A stretch of 64,000 bases of DNA from Rhodopseudomonas palustris. Its GTDB lineage: Bacteria; Pseudomonadota; Alphaproteobacteria; Rhizobiales; Xanthobacteraceae. Position 1 is the stretch's first letter. Each line of letters begins with the position of its first letter. The notes under the pieces are model-generated. The model was not told the origin of the DNA. It was given only the letters and a program-made list of their open reading frames with translations, and searched no databases. This document shows positions 26,992-35,363 of the stretch, piece by piece. The stretch covers positions 124,001-188,000 of the forward strand of contig JACRJB010000067.1 in NCBI GenBank assembly GCA_016215605.1. Reading direction: 5' to 3'. Both the position numbers and the translations under genes were made by a program.

Positions 26992-27738
26992 ATGAAATTC
27001 CCGTTCGTCTTCCGCAAGCCAGACCTCCCCGTCGCAGCCACCATCCCCGCGATCGAGCCGGAACCGGTTACAGTCGAGGCAATGCGCCCCCAGGTCGGCA
27101 AGGGAAGCTATGTCGACAAGACGGTCCACGTGCTCGGCTGGGACAATCTCCTGATCGGCGACAACACGTCGATCGGGGAATACACCTGCTTCAACATCAA
27201 TCTGCGCGACCAGCTGCGGCTGCGGATCGGCGACAATTGCTTCATCGGCCGCCGCAATTTCTTCTCGACCGGTGATTTCATCGAACTCGGCGATTACTGC
27301 CTGACCGGACCGAACTGCTCGTTCCTCAACGCCGGCCATGTCACCGACTCGCCGTTCGTGCCCTACATCGTGTCCGGGATCGAATCCTACGGCAGGCTCG
27401 AGATCGGGACCAATTGCTGGCTCACCAGCAACGTCACCATCATCGGCGGAGTGACGATCGGCTTCGGCAGCATCGTCGGCTCGAACTCACTCGTCACCGA
27501 ATCCATCCCGCCGCTGGCGATCGCGATGGGCATGCCGGCGCGGGTGACCAAGCTGTTCGATCAGGACGCCGGCAACTGGCGCAGCGTCAACGACTATGGC
27601 GTGTCGCCCGAAGAGGCGATCGCGCGTCACATCGCCCGGCTGCCGCCCGAGGACGAATTCAAGGCGGCGATGAAACAGAAATACCCGGAGGTCCTCGTCC
27701 CGCAGGTGGCGGCTGGACTTGCCGCCGGCGAGATCTGA
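26992..27738 (+). CDS. Hexapeptide-repeat (left-handed beta-helix) acyltransferase
   Basis: 248 aa from ATG 26992. From about residue 30 it carries imperfect hexapeptide repeats such as LIGDNTSIGEYTCF, IGDNCFIGRRNFF, IELGDYCLTG, then IGTNCWLTSNVTIIGGVTIG, which build a trimeric left-handed helix. It ends the helix with SIPPLAIAMGMPARVTKLF, a WbbJ/maltose-acetyltransferase type signature. It probably transfers an acetyl group from acetyl-CoA to a sugar. It is convergent with the LegC-like gene, so it could be the LegH step (4-N-acetylation) of the nonulosonic path, or an O-acetylase; the FemAB-like gene at 37795 is the other LegH candidate. Confidence 0.82.
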   Translation: MKFPFVFRKPDLPVAATIPAIEPEPVTVEAMRPQVGKGSYVDKTVHVLGWDNLLIGDNTSIGEYTCFNINLRDQLRLRIGDNCFIGRRNFFSTGDFIELGDYCLTGPNCSFLNAGHVTDSPFVPYIVSGIESYGRLEIGTNCWLTSNVTIIGGVTIGFGSIVGSNSLVTESIPPLAIAMGMPARVTKLFDQDAGNWRSVNDYGVSPEEAIARHIARLPPEDEFKAAMKQKYPEVLVPQVAAGLAAGEI

Positions 27739-27744
27739 GCGACG

Positions 27745-28968
27745 CTACAGCGACGGGCTGCTGGGAATATTGATCAGGCAGGCGTCGATCGCCTCCGCGA
27801 CCGAGAGGTCGTCGCGCGGGCAGTCCCGGAACATCGGCAGGCGGTGCATCAGGGTCCAGCACGGCCGGGTCTGCAGCCCGGCCTTGTTGGTCCGGTCGAG
27901 CACGACATCTCGCGCATCGCTGACCGCTTCGTCGAGCAGGAGCACGTTGAGCCAGTAATTGCTGGTCGCGAACGGCGGTTCCACGAAGCTTCGCACACCG
28001 CCGATGCCGGCGAACGCCTTCTGGTAGCGCAGCGCCAGCGCGCGTTTGCGGGCGAGAAAGCCGTCGAGCTGTTCGAGTTGCGCGCAGCCCAGCGCCGCGT
28101 TGAGGTTCGGCAGCCGGTAGTTGTAGCCGACCATGTCGTGGTCGAACCGCCAGCCGTTCTTCAATCGCGCCGTCGTGGTGAGGTGCTTGGCGCGTTCGGC
28201 CAAGCTCTTGTCCCGGGTCACGATCGCACCGCCGCCGCCGGTGGTGATGGTCTTGTTGCCGTTGAAACTGAGGACGCCGAGATCACCGAGACCACCCGCG
28301 GGACGCCCTTTGTAAGAGCTGCCAAGCGCCTCCGCCGCGTCCTCGACCAGCACGATGCCGAGGTCGCGGCACAGCTCAACCATCGGCTCCAGATCGACCG
28401 GATGGCCGTAGGTGTGCATCGGCATCACGACGCGGATCACCCGCCCCGTCGCGCGATTGAAGAAGTTGCTGCCTCGCCGTTCGCCGATGGTCGCGAGATA
28501 GCGCGTCAGTCGTGTCGGATCCATCCCCAGGGTCAGCCACGAGCTGTCGACGAAATGCGGCACGGCGCCGCAATACGCCACGGCATTGGCGGTCGCCACG
28601 AAGGTCAGCGTCGGGATCACGACCTCGTCGTTCGGCTGCACGCCGGCGATCAGCAAGGCCGCATGAATCGCCGCGGTGCCATTCACCGTCGCCACCGCGG
28701 AGGGCACGTCGACCCGCTCGGCCAGCATCTGCTCGAAGCGATCGACGTAGGAGCCGACGCTCGAGACCCAGCCGGTGTCGATACAGTCCTTGACGTAGTC
28801 CCACTCCCGACCGCCGAACGACGGCTCGTGGAGCGCGACGGTAGCGCCAGACGGCGCACCGGGAATCGCCGAGCGGATCGCCGCAATCACCGAACCGGCG
28901 ATCGCCTCGTCGCGCGCCGGTGTGCCGGCGACGCCCGCACTCTCAAGTCCGCTAGATGGCGTAGGCAT
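27745..28968 (-). CDS. legC: PLP-dependent nucleotide-sugar aminotransferase (LegC-like, DegT/DnrJ/EryC1 family)
   Basis: 407 aa, aspartate-aminotransferase fold type I. VNGTAAIHAALLIAGVQ, the VIPTLTFVATANA substrate loop, VEDAAEALGSSYKG and SFNGNKTITTGGGG with the PLP lysine K239 identify the DegT family. It should add an amino group at C4 of the keto sugar produced by the LegB-like enzyme next door, whose stop it overlaps by 17 nt. The opening VALHEPSFGGREWDYVKDC and DTGWVSSVGSYVD resemble LegC. Last gene of the long reverse nonulosonic operon. The symbol rests on the combination with LegB, NeuC and NeuB types. Confidence 0.85.
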   Translation of the reverse strand: MPTPSSGLESAGVAGTPARDEAIAGSVIAAIRSAIPGAPSGATVALHEPSFGGREWDYVKDCIDTGWVSSVGSYVDRFEQMLAERVDVPSAVATVNGTAAIHAALLIAGVQPNDEVVIPTLTFVATANAVAYCGAVPHFVDSSWLTLGMDPTRLTRYLATIGERRGSNFFNRATGRVIRVVMPMHTYGHPVDLEPMVELCRDLGIVLVEDAAEALGSSYKGRPAGGLGDLGVLSFNGNKTITTGGGGAIVTRDKSLAERAKHLTTTARLKNGWRFDHDMVGYNYRLPNLNAALGCAQLEQLDGFLARKRALALRYQKAFAGIGGVRSFVEPPFATSNYWLNVLLLDEAVSDARDVVLDRTNKAGLQTRPCWTLMHRLPMFRDCPRDDLSVAEAIDACLINIPSSPSL

Positions 28969-29980
28969 CGGAACGATACATCGACAGATTGGCAGGATCG
29001 GAGAACCAGGCGATGGTTTCTGTCAGACCGCGCTTCAGTCCTTCCAGCCCGGCATAAGCGGGCCGCCAGCCGAGCAATTGCGCGGCCTTGGAGGCGTCGC
29101 ACAGCAGACGCTCGACCTCACTGGCGGCCGGCCGGTGCCGCGCCTCGTCGTCGACGAACTCGATCTCCCGATCCATCAGCGACGCGATCAATCGCGCGGT
29201 GTCGCCGATCGAAATCTCGAAATTGGTACCGAGATTGACGGTCTCGCCGACGCTTTCCGGAGTTTCGGCGGCGGCGATGAACCCCGCCGCGATGTCCGCG
29301 ACGAAATTGAAGTCCCGGGTCGGGTGCAGCGAGCCGAGCTTGACGCGCGGACTGTGCGCGAGTTGCGAAATGATTGCTGGGATCACCGCACGGGCGGACT
29401 GCCGCGGCCCATAGGTGTTGAACGGACGAACCACCGCGACCGGCGTGCCGAACGAGCGATAGAACGACAGCGCAAGCTGGTCGGCGGCGATCTTGGTGGC
29501 CGAATAGGGCGACTGCCCCTGCAGCGGATGCTGCTCGTTGATCGGGACGGTCATCGCCGTGCCGTAGACCTCGCTGGTGGAGGTCTGGATGATCTTCGAG
29601 GTGCCGAGGTCGCGGGCGGCCTGCAGCACATTCAGCGTGCCGGTGATGTTGGTCTCGACGTAGCTCGCCGGCGCCACGTAGGAATACGGGATCGCGATCA
29701 GCGCGGCGAGATGCATCACCGTATCGCAGCCGCTCATGGCGTGTTTGACGAAGGCGGCGTCGCGAATGTCGCCGGCGAACACCTCGATCGACTGCTGGAC
29801 GTCGCGCGGGGCACGGTCCAGCCAGCCGCGCGTCCCAAGCGAATTGTACAGGACCAGCGCACGCACCCGATGGCCCCGGCGCACCAGCGCCTCTGTGAGA
29901 TGCGAGCCGATGAATCCATCCGCACCGGTGACGAGAACTGACGACAAAGCCGAAACTCCAGAATGACAAATGGCCGGCAT
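28952..29980 (-). CDS. legB: NAD-dependent sugar 4,6-dehydratase (LegB-like)
   Basis: 342 aa from ATG 29980. The Rossmann loop LVTGADGFIGSHLTEAL followed by VRALVLYNSLGTRGWLD is characteristic of LegB. TSTSEVYGTA, the catalytic YSATK, RPFNTYGPRQSARAVIP and PTRDFNFVAD complete it. It acts on a GlcNAc nucleotide (UDP- or GDP-linked) to give the 4-keto-6-deoxy product. The ATG overlaps the preceding stop as ATGA. A TTG 36 nt further in has a better ribosome site (CTGGAG), so the true N terminus could be 12 residues shorter. The PtmE-like enzyme upstream suggests the GDP version of the path. Confidence 0.87.
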   Translation of the reverse strand: MPAICHSGVSALSSVLVTGADGFIGSHLTEALVRRGHRVRALVLYNSLGTRGWLDRAPRDVQQSIEVFAGDIRDAAFVKHAMSGCDTVMHLAALIAIPYSYVAPASYVETNITGTLNVLQAARDLGTSKIIQTSTSEVYGTAMTVPINEQHPLQGQSPYSATKIAADQLALSFYRSFGTPVAVVRPFNTYGPRQSARAVIPAIISQLAHSPRVKLGSLHPTRDFNFVADIAAGFIAAAETPESVGETVNLGTNFEISIGDTARLIASLMDREIEFVDDEARHRPAASEVERLLCDASKAAQLLGWRPAYAGLEGLKRGLTETIAWFSDPANLSMYRSDAYAI

Positions 29981-31356
29981 CAGCCGGCGATGGCCTCGGC
30001 CTCGTTGCCTTGCCACAGCAGGCTGCGGCCGTCCCAATCCTTCAGCCGCTTCAAGGGCTCATCGTACAGCAAAAGCGAGTTCTTGTATGCAGGCCAGAAC
30101 CGCTTGGGAAACCACCGCTCGATGAACGCATCGTCCATCGGCTGCACGACGTCGATGTCGTAGAGATATTTCAGCGACAGGGTCGGATAGGACATGCAGA
30201 TCGGTTGGGATTGATGCAGAAGCCGCTTCGCGAGCTCGATCGGGTAGCGCTTGAACCGCGGATCGATCCGATACACCGCATAGTCGTTTTCCAGAGCTGC
30301 GGTGAGCGCCTCGTTGCGCGGCAGCGTTTCGCCCGGATGCGACTTGAGAATGATGGCGCTGCCGGTGGGCGCGCGCTCGCGCACGATGCTGCAATACATC
30401 TCGATCTCGCGTTCGAACGAGATGCACTCGCCTTCGGCGTTGTTCTCCGTGATCAGCAGGAATTTCGGCCGATCGCCGCAGTCAGCCAGAATGGCCTCGG
30501 TGTGCGCGAGAAATTCGGTGCAGCCGGCGGCGGCCTGATCGATCAGATCAAGCACCACAGATTTCGGGACGGTCTGCAGCTCGACGCCGCGCAGAAAGCG
30601 GCCGGACTGATCGACCGGCAGGATCAACCCCGCAATGTGCGGTTTGACGGCTGTGGTCCCGAACGGCGCCGGCGGCGGCTCAGGGACAACGACCGGCGCG
30701 GCGGTCTCTGCATCGCCCGCATTCGCGCCCGAAAACCAGTTCAACAGCCGTGCGATGCCGGACGGCTTCGCCACGGGCGCGGCGGGAGGCTGGGTCACAG
30801 CGGGAGGCGGCACAGGCTCGGGCTCGTCGTCGAGCCGGGGCGGCAGCGGCTCGCCGTTCTCGTCGACCGGCGGATAGCTGACTTCGAGGTGGTATTTGCG
30901 CTGATAGACGATGCCGAGGCCGTCGCCGAAGCAGATCCGTCGCGCGCCGGGATAAGCCTCGGCCAGCGCCCAGAAGAACTCGCCGACGACGTCGTGGGAA
31001 TAGTAAATCTCGTCGAAGCTCTCACTGCCGAGCCGGGCGCGCAGCTCGGACGCCGCCACGGCGGCGTCGGGACGGCCCATCACCCCGCTGAGCATCTCGG
31101 TGGTGATCGGCTGTGCGCTCACGACCTCGGGCATGCGCGACGACATCGTGGCGATTACGCCGAGCAATTGCTCGACCTGCGCCAGCTCGGCATAGGGCCA
31201 GTGCACCCAGACGCTGACGCGCAACGGCCGATCACCGTGCAGCGCCTTGGCGGCGCCAAGCGCGTCGATCAGATGAATCGGAGAGATCAGATAGGCAATG
31301 ATCTCGACCGGACGAACGGAACGGTTCGCGGAAGCGGGCGATCCGGTCTCGGGCAT
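29980..31356 (-). CDS. Polysialyltransferase-like glycosyltransferase with proline-rich insert
   Basis: 458 aa. It starts with IIAYLISPIHLIDALGAAKA, the N-terminal pattern of the bacterial polysialyltransferase family; it then has CFGDGLGIVY (acid-glycine motif, about residues 142-151) and LKSHPGETLP with the His-Pro pair at residues 340-341 typical of bacterial sialyltransferases (families GT38/GT52/GT80). A later MSYPTLSLKYL fits the Ser/Thr motif. Residues about 165-235 are an insert very rich in proline and charged residues, not expected in the family and probably a flexible linker. Position inside a nonulosonic-acid operon supports transfer of that sugar from CMP. It lies 4 nt after the radical SAM gene and overlaps legB. 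Confidence 0.72.
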   Translation of the reverse strand: MPETGSPASANRSVRPVEIIAYLISPIHLIDALGAAKALHGDRPLRVSVWVHWPYAELAQVEQLLGVIATMSSRMPEVVSAQPITTEMLSGVMGRPDAAVAASELRARLGSESFDEIYYSHDVVGEFFWALAEAYPGARRICFGDGLGIVYQRKYHLEVSYPPVDENGEPLPPRLDDEPEPVPPPAVTQPPAAPVAKPSGIARLLNWFSGANAGDAETAAPVVVPEPPPAPFGTTAVKPHIAGLILPVDQSGRFLRGVELQTVPKSVVLDLIDQAAAGCTEFLAHTEAILADCGDRPKFLLITENNAEGECISFEREIEMYCSIVRERAPTGSAIILKSHPGETLPRNEALTAALENDYAVYRIDPRFKRYPIELAKRLLHQSQPICMSYPTLSLKYLYDIDVVQPMDDAFIERWFPKRFWPAYKNSLLLYDEPLKRLKDWDGRSLLWQGNEAEAIAG

Positions 31357-31360
31357 CGTG

Positions 31361-32947
31361 TCAGCCAGCGGTCGCCAGGCTGAGCTTCGGCTCCGGCAGG
31401 TCCAGCGTCATGTGCGGCGCGAATCCGGGGTAGAGCGTCGAAGGCTTGCCGTCGGGGATGCGGTGGTTGATCCGCCAGATCTTCTCGTACTCGTCGATCC
31501 GCCGCCAGTTGAAGCTCATCATCATGTCGCGCAGGCCGACCAGCTCGATCGCGTTGAAGTTGTGGCAGATGATGGCGGACGATTTCGACGCATCGCCGAG
31601 ATCGAGAATGAAGCGCTCCAGATCACCCTTGTACTGCTGGAGAATGTGCTGGCGGTACATCGTGTACCACTCCGATCCGGGATAAGGCGTCGCGAAATGC
31701 GGCTTCACCACGATGCCGAGTTTCTGCCACGCGTCCATATCGGCGCGCAACGAGTCGAAGGTCTCGTTGGGAAAGCCGATGATCTGGTTCGGGATCGGCC
31801 GGATGCCGGCTTCCAGCGTCCAGAAGAAGCTGCGGATGTTGTTGGCCGGCGTGGCGCCCTTGCCGAGCGCCTTCATCACGCTCTGATCGAACGATTCATA
31901 GCCGTAGACCAGCTGCGAACAGCCGGCCTCGCGCATGATCTTGAGGATTTCCTGGGTGCACAGCGAGGCGTGGCTGGTGCCGCCCCAGTACACGCCGGTC
32001 CAGGTACCGTCCGGATTCTTCTTCGGCGCCAGACCGTATTCGTGCCACAGCCTGCAGATCTCCTTCAGCCAGGTGCGGCCGGAATATTGATCCATCGTCA
32101 TCAGGTTTTCGTCGATGAAGGCGATGAAGTCGATCTTGTAGGTGTCGTAGGCGTGCTTCACCATCTTCACGATATACTCGGGCGAGTGATATCGGATGGT
32201 CCGGGTGTAGCTGCCCTTGCGATCGAAGGCGACGTCGACGCCGCCGTCCTTGGCTTCCTCGTAGCGCATGTCGCCGGCGATGCCGAGATGGAAGCAGAAC
32301 TTGCAGACCAGCGAACAGCCGAGCGAGCCGTTGATGTCGAGCCGGCGCTGCGCCATCATTCCTTCTTCGGAATAGAGCGACTCGCTGTTCTTGAAGTAGA
32401 CTTCTTCGAGCGGAAACAGATCCCAGGCCGGATACGGCAGCACGTCGAGTTCCGGGATCAGCGCACGCATCGGGCTGAGCACCAGCTTGCCCTCGGCGTT
32501 GCGCGAAATGGTGCCGTTGCACTTCTTCCAGTCGCGATTGCCGGCGTCGATCATGTCCAGCATTTCGGGAAAGGTGACGAAGGCTTCGCCGATCACGCCG
32601 ACGTCGACCTCGGGCAGGAAGTCCATCATGTCCTGCGGCATCGAGGTGAGCACACCACCGCCGAGCGTGATCACCGCGCGCGGGCAGATCTCACGGGCCA
32701 TGCCGACGATTTTCTTGATCGCCCCATAGGCCGTGGTGATGCCGCCGAGCCCGATCAGGTCCCAGTCGTCGGCTTCCAGCACCTGCCGGGTGACGGCATC
32801 GCCCTTGCGCCACGCGTTTTCGTCGTAGACCTGGACGAGATGGCCTGCCTTGATCGCGATGGCGGCCAGCAGCGCCATGCCGTAGGGCACGTGACGCGGC
32901 ACGTCCTCTTCGCGAACCGTGGGGTTGATCAGCAGAACCTTCGCCAT
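31361..32947 (-). CDS. Radical SAM protein with N-terminal cobalamin-binding-like domain
   Basis: 528 aa. Residues 1-135 have the fold pattern of B12-binding domains (VLLINPTVREEDVPRHVPYG, GLGGITTAYGAIKKIV, ITLGGGVLTSMPQDMMDFLP, VGVIGEAFVTFPEML), but the usual D-x-H-x2-G is not seen; the matching place reads VYDENAWRKG. The radical SAM motif is complete: C211-x3-C215-x2-C218 in LGCSLVCKFCFH. Later segments FIDENLMTMD and YGYESFDQSVMKALGKG fit the barrel. Such enzymes can C-methylate, oxidise or rearrange; none of these can be read from sequence. Its place between the Maf-like and sialyltransferase-like genes suggests it alters the nonulosonic acid or its precursor. Confidence 0.85.
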   Translation of the reverse strand: MAKVLLINPTVREEDVPRHVPYGMALLAAIAIKAGHLVQVYDENAWRKGDAVTRQVLEADDWDLIGLGGITTAYGAIKKIVGMAREICPRAVITLGGGVLTSMPQDMMDFLPEVDVGVIGEAFVTFPEMLDMIDAGNRDWKKCNGTISRNAEGKLVLSPMRALIPELDVLPYPAWDLFPLEEVYFKNSESLYSEEGMMAQRRLDINGSLGCSLVCKFCFHLGIAGDMRYEEAKDGGVDVAFDRKGSYTRTIRYHSPEYIVKMVKHAYDTYKIDFIAFIDENLMTMDQYSGRTWLKEICRLWHEYGLAPKKNPDGTWTGVYWGGTSHASLCTQEILKIMREAGCSQLVYGYESFDQSVMKALGKGATPANNIRSFFWTLEAGIRPIPNQIIGFPNETFDSLRADMDAWQKLGIVVKPHFATPYPGSEWYTMYRQHILQQYKGDLERFILDLGDASKSSAIICHNFNAIELVGLRDMMMSFNWRRIDEYEKIWRINHRIPDGKPSTLYPGFAPHMTLDLPEPKLSLATAG

Positions 32948-32975
32948 ATCCGCCTCCAGCGGGTCGAGTCCGTTG

Positions 32976-34022
32976 TTATCGCGCGCCCGAAGCCTTCATG
33001 TCGGTCAGAAACTGGCTCAAAGGCTGGGTGCGGATGTGGTCGCCGAACAGGATGCCGCCCTCCGTGCAGTTGTAGGTCACACAGTCGGCATCTGCCGCGA
33101 GTTCCAGGAACGTCTCCCGGAACCAGTAGTAGGCCGGATCGGTGTAGAACTCTTTCTGCAAGTCCGGGTTGAACACTCGGATGTAAGCGCTATCGAGATT
33201 CTCCTCACCGATGATGTCGATCAGGTCGCGATAGTATTGGGTATTGAAGTACGGCGTCTCGGGATAATAGGAAAAATCGATCCCGGTCAAGGCCACGTGT
33301 TTCTTTTCGAGCACGGCGTGGGCGATCATGTAACACGAACTGCCGACATTCCCGCCGGCATTGATGCAGGGCATGCCGTTGGCCTCGAACAACGCCGCGG
33401 TCTTGCTGCCCGGAAGGTCGGGGTCGTCGAACATCGGGTTCCACCAGTAAATCTGCATCCCGATGTCGAGCACGCGATCGACCAGGCTCTTGGACGCACA
33501 GGTCGCCAGCGCGATCTTGATCTGCGGCCCGTAGGTCTCGAGCAGCGACATGATCTCGCGGTTGGTCTTCAGTTCGTCGGCGAACGCGAAGTCCATGTCC
33601 TGCCGGCGCCAATAATCGTCCTTGGCGATCTCCTCGTGGTCGAGGTCCGGCTGGCCGAACCAGCGGACCAGCCCTTCCTGCGGATCGACCGTCACGACCA
33701 GATCGGGAATGACGCCGTTGCGCAGCATGTAATACATCGCGCTGTCGGTCGCGACGAGCGCGCCCTTGTAGCCCGACGCCTTGATGGCCTCGATCGGATT
33801 GCGCCGCGGGATGCTCGGACCCGCGGCGATCACGATCGCGCTGTCGCCCTCGCCCACCGGTCCGCCGCGCAGTTCCGCGATCGACTTGCCCCGATGCATC
33901 ACCGCCTGATTGCGAGCGGCGTTCGCCAAGCCCTCTTCGCCAATCTTTTCGAGCGTCAAGCGATCCATCTGGGCGACGAACTTCATCCCGAGTTCGCCGG
34001 GCCCCTCGTACACGACTGACAT
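32976..34022 (-). CDS. DUF115 / Maf-like putative glycosyltransferase
   Basis: 348 aa. IVIAAGPSIPRRNPIEAI, GALVATDSAMYYMLRNG and VIPDLVVTVDPQEGL match the DUF115 core found in motility accessory factors (Maf), which attach nonulosonic acids to flagellin, and in the MptE pterin kinase. CINAGGNVGSSCYMIAHAVL and ALTGIDFSYYP are also typical. Only the DUF115 core is present; Maf proteins are usually longer (about 600 aa), so this is a short form. The location within the nonulosonic operon fits a transferase of that sugar. A 57-residue protein is encoded just upstream. No flagellin gene is in the window. Confidence 0.78.
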   Translation of the reverse strand: MSVVYEGPGELGMKFVAQMDRLTLEKIGEEGLANAARNQAVMHRGKSIAELRGGPVGEGDSAIVIAAGPSIPRRNPIEAIKASGYKGALVATDSAMYYMLRNGVIPDLVVTVDPQEGLVRWFGQPDLDHEEIAKDDYWRRQDMDFAFADELKTNREIMSLLETYGPQIKIALATCASKSLVDRVLDIGMQIYWWNPMFDDPDLPGSKTAALFEANGMPCINAGGNVGSSCYMIAHAVLEKKHVALTGIDFSYYPETPYFNTQYYRDLIDIIGEENLDSAYIRVFNPDLQKEFYTDPAYYWFRETFLELAADADCVTYNCTEGGILFGDHIRTQPLSQFLTDMKASGAR

Positions 34023-34039
34023 TTCGTTGCTATCCCGGC

Positions 34040-34213
34040 TCAGCTCTTAGGCTTGAATTCCCACATCACCTTCTTCTTCGAAACGAAGGCGATGCTGCCG
34101 CCGAGCCGCTTCAGCGCGGTCCGCTCGAACCGGTCCTCGAGCGTCTCCTCCGCCACTTCCGGCGCGACGACCTCGTTCTTGGTCTTGAAGTTTCCCTTCA
34201 ACAGGTCCGACAT
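34040..34213 (-). CDS. Small conserved-looking protein, 57 aa, unknown
   Basis: Begins MSDLLKGNFKTKNEVVAPE and ends KKKVMWEFKPKS; it is charged, without membrane segments. ATG 34213 has GAGGGG immediately upstream, better than the in-frame ATG at 34228. It lies 17 nt before the Maf-like gene on the same strand and 106 nt after the nucleotidyltransferase gene, so it belongs to the operon. The helical pattern EETLEDRFERTALKRLGG could form an amphipathic helix. It may be an acceptor or accessory peptide of the Maf-like enzyme; this is speculation. Confidence 0.6.
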   Translation of the reverse strand: MSDLLKGNFKTKNEVVAPEVAEETLEDRFERTALKRLGGSIAFVSKKKVMWEFKPKS

Positions 34214-34319
34214 AGCCCCTCGCTTCAAGGAGTTGCGGCGGCGCTGTGGGCAGCCCGACGCAACGGCAATAACCGTAGATTCTATCGACTATTAGGGGAG
34301 TTTGGACCCTGAGTCCACT

Positions 34320-35363
34320 CTAGCCGCCCCGGGCCAGGCGCAGGTCTTCAGGCCGCCCGACGTCGATCCACGAGTCTTCGGAATAGCAGACATTGACCGG
34401 GCTGCCGGCTTCCAGCAGCGACTCGAAGAGTTGGGTGATCGGGTAGTCCTCGTTGCGGGGGATCATCGCGATGATCGACGGGTCGAGGACGTACAAGCCC
34501 CGGTTGACGAGGTAGTCCATCGTCGGCTTTTCCTCGACCGCAATCAGCCGGCCGCCGCGCTCGGTGACGGTGCCGTAGGGGATCGTTACCTGATAGGGGC
34601 CGACGCTCATGGTGGCGGCGCAGCCGCTGGCGGCGTGCGAGTCCAGCAGCGCGCTGACGTCGATATTGGTGATCTGGTCGCCATTGAGCACCAGCAGGGG
34701 ATCCTGGAGGGTCGGCGGCAACAGCGACAACGGACCGCCGGTGCCGAGCGGCCGGTCTTCCCGCAGATAGCTGATCTCGCAGCCGAAGGCGGCGCCGTCG
34801 CCGAAATACTGCTCGATCGTCTCGGCCATGAAGTTGACGGCGAGAAAGATCCGGCAGACGCCGTGTCCGACCAGATGCAGGATGATACGTTCGAGGATCG
34901 GCCGCCCCGCCACCGGCACCATCGGTTTCGGCAGATTGTTGGTGTAGGGCCGCAATCGGGTGCCCTTGCCGCCTGCCATGATGACGGCCGCATTGGGCTT
35001 GAGCGTCATGCCGATCAGGTCGCGCAAGAAATGGATCGCGACCAGCCGGCCCTCGGCGTCCAGCACAGGGACGTGTCGGATGCTGCGCGCCTTCATCAGA
35101 TCGAGCACCGCGGCCCTGTCGACCTCGCCGGTCACCGACACGAACACGCGGGTCATGACCTCGCTGGCCGGCGACTCCAGCGTCAGCCCCCGCAGAAGCC
35201 CGCGACGAATATCGCCGTCCGTGATCAGCCCGACCATGCAGGCGTCGGCATCACGCACCAGGACGACTTCACGCATGTTCTGGTCGATCGCCTTCATGGC
35301 GTCGTGAATCGAACTGCGATCGTCGATGACGAGACCTGAAAAGCGCTCCGAGCTGGTTGTCAC
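34320..35363 (-). CDS. ptmE: CBS-domain sugar-1-phosphate nucleotidyltransferase (PtmE-like)
   Basis: 347 aa. Residues about 10-115 form two CBS motifs (VVLVRDADACMVGLITDGDI and VPVLDAEGRLVAI); from about residue 125 an NTP-transferase domain begins AAVIMAGGKGTRLRPY, with PKPMVPVAGRP and LVLNGDQITNIDV. This fusion is known in Campylobacter PtmE, a glucosamine-1-P guanylyltransferase that starts the GDP-linked path to legionaminic acid. The start is GTG 35363, overlapping the previous stop as GTGA. The CBS pair could sense adenine nucleotides. The stop is close to the small gene at 34213, with a non-coding gap of 106 nt. Substrate is inferred from the neighbours. Confidence 0.8.
   Translation of the reverse strand: MTTSSERFSGLVIDDRSSIHDAMKAIDQNMREVVLVRDADACMVGLITDGDIRRGLLRGLTLESPASEVMTRVFVSVTGEVDRAAVLDLMKARSIRHVPVLDAEGRLVAIHFLRDLIGMTLKPNAAVIMAGGKGTRLRPYTNNLPKPMVPVAGRPILERIILHLVGHGVCRIFLAVNFMAETIEQYFGDGAAFGCEISYLREDRPLGTGGPLSLLPPTLQDPLLVLNGDQITNIDVSALLDSHAASGCAATMSVGPYQVTIPYGTVTERGGRLIAVEEKPTMDYLVNRGLYVLDPSIIAMIPRNEDYPITQLFESLLEAGSPVNVCYSEDSWIDVGRPEDLRLARGG

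Noticed and set aside
31298-33172. 624-codon forward open frame opposite the radical SAM gene
   Set aside because: No domain; the radical SAM protein is on the other strand with its Cys cluster intact.
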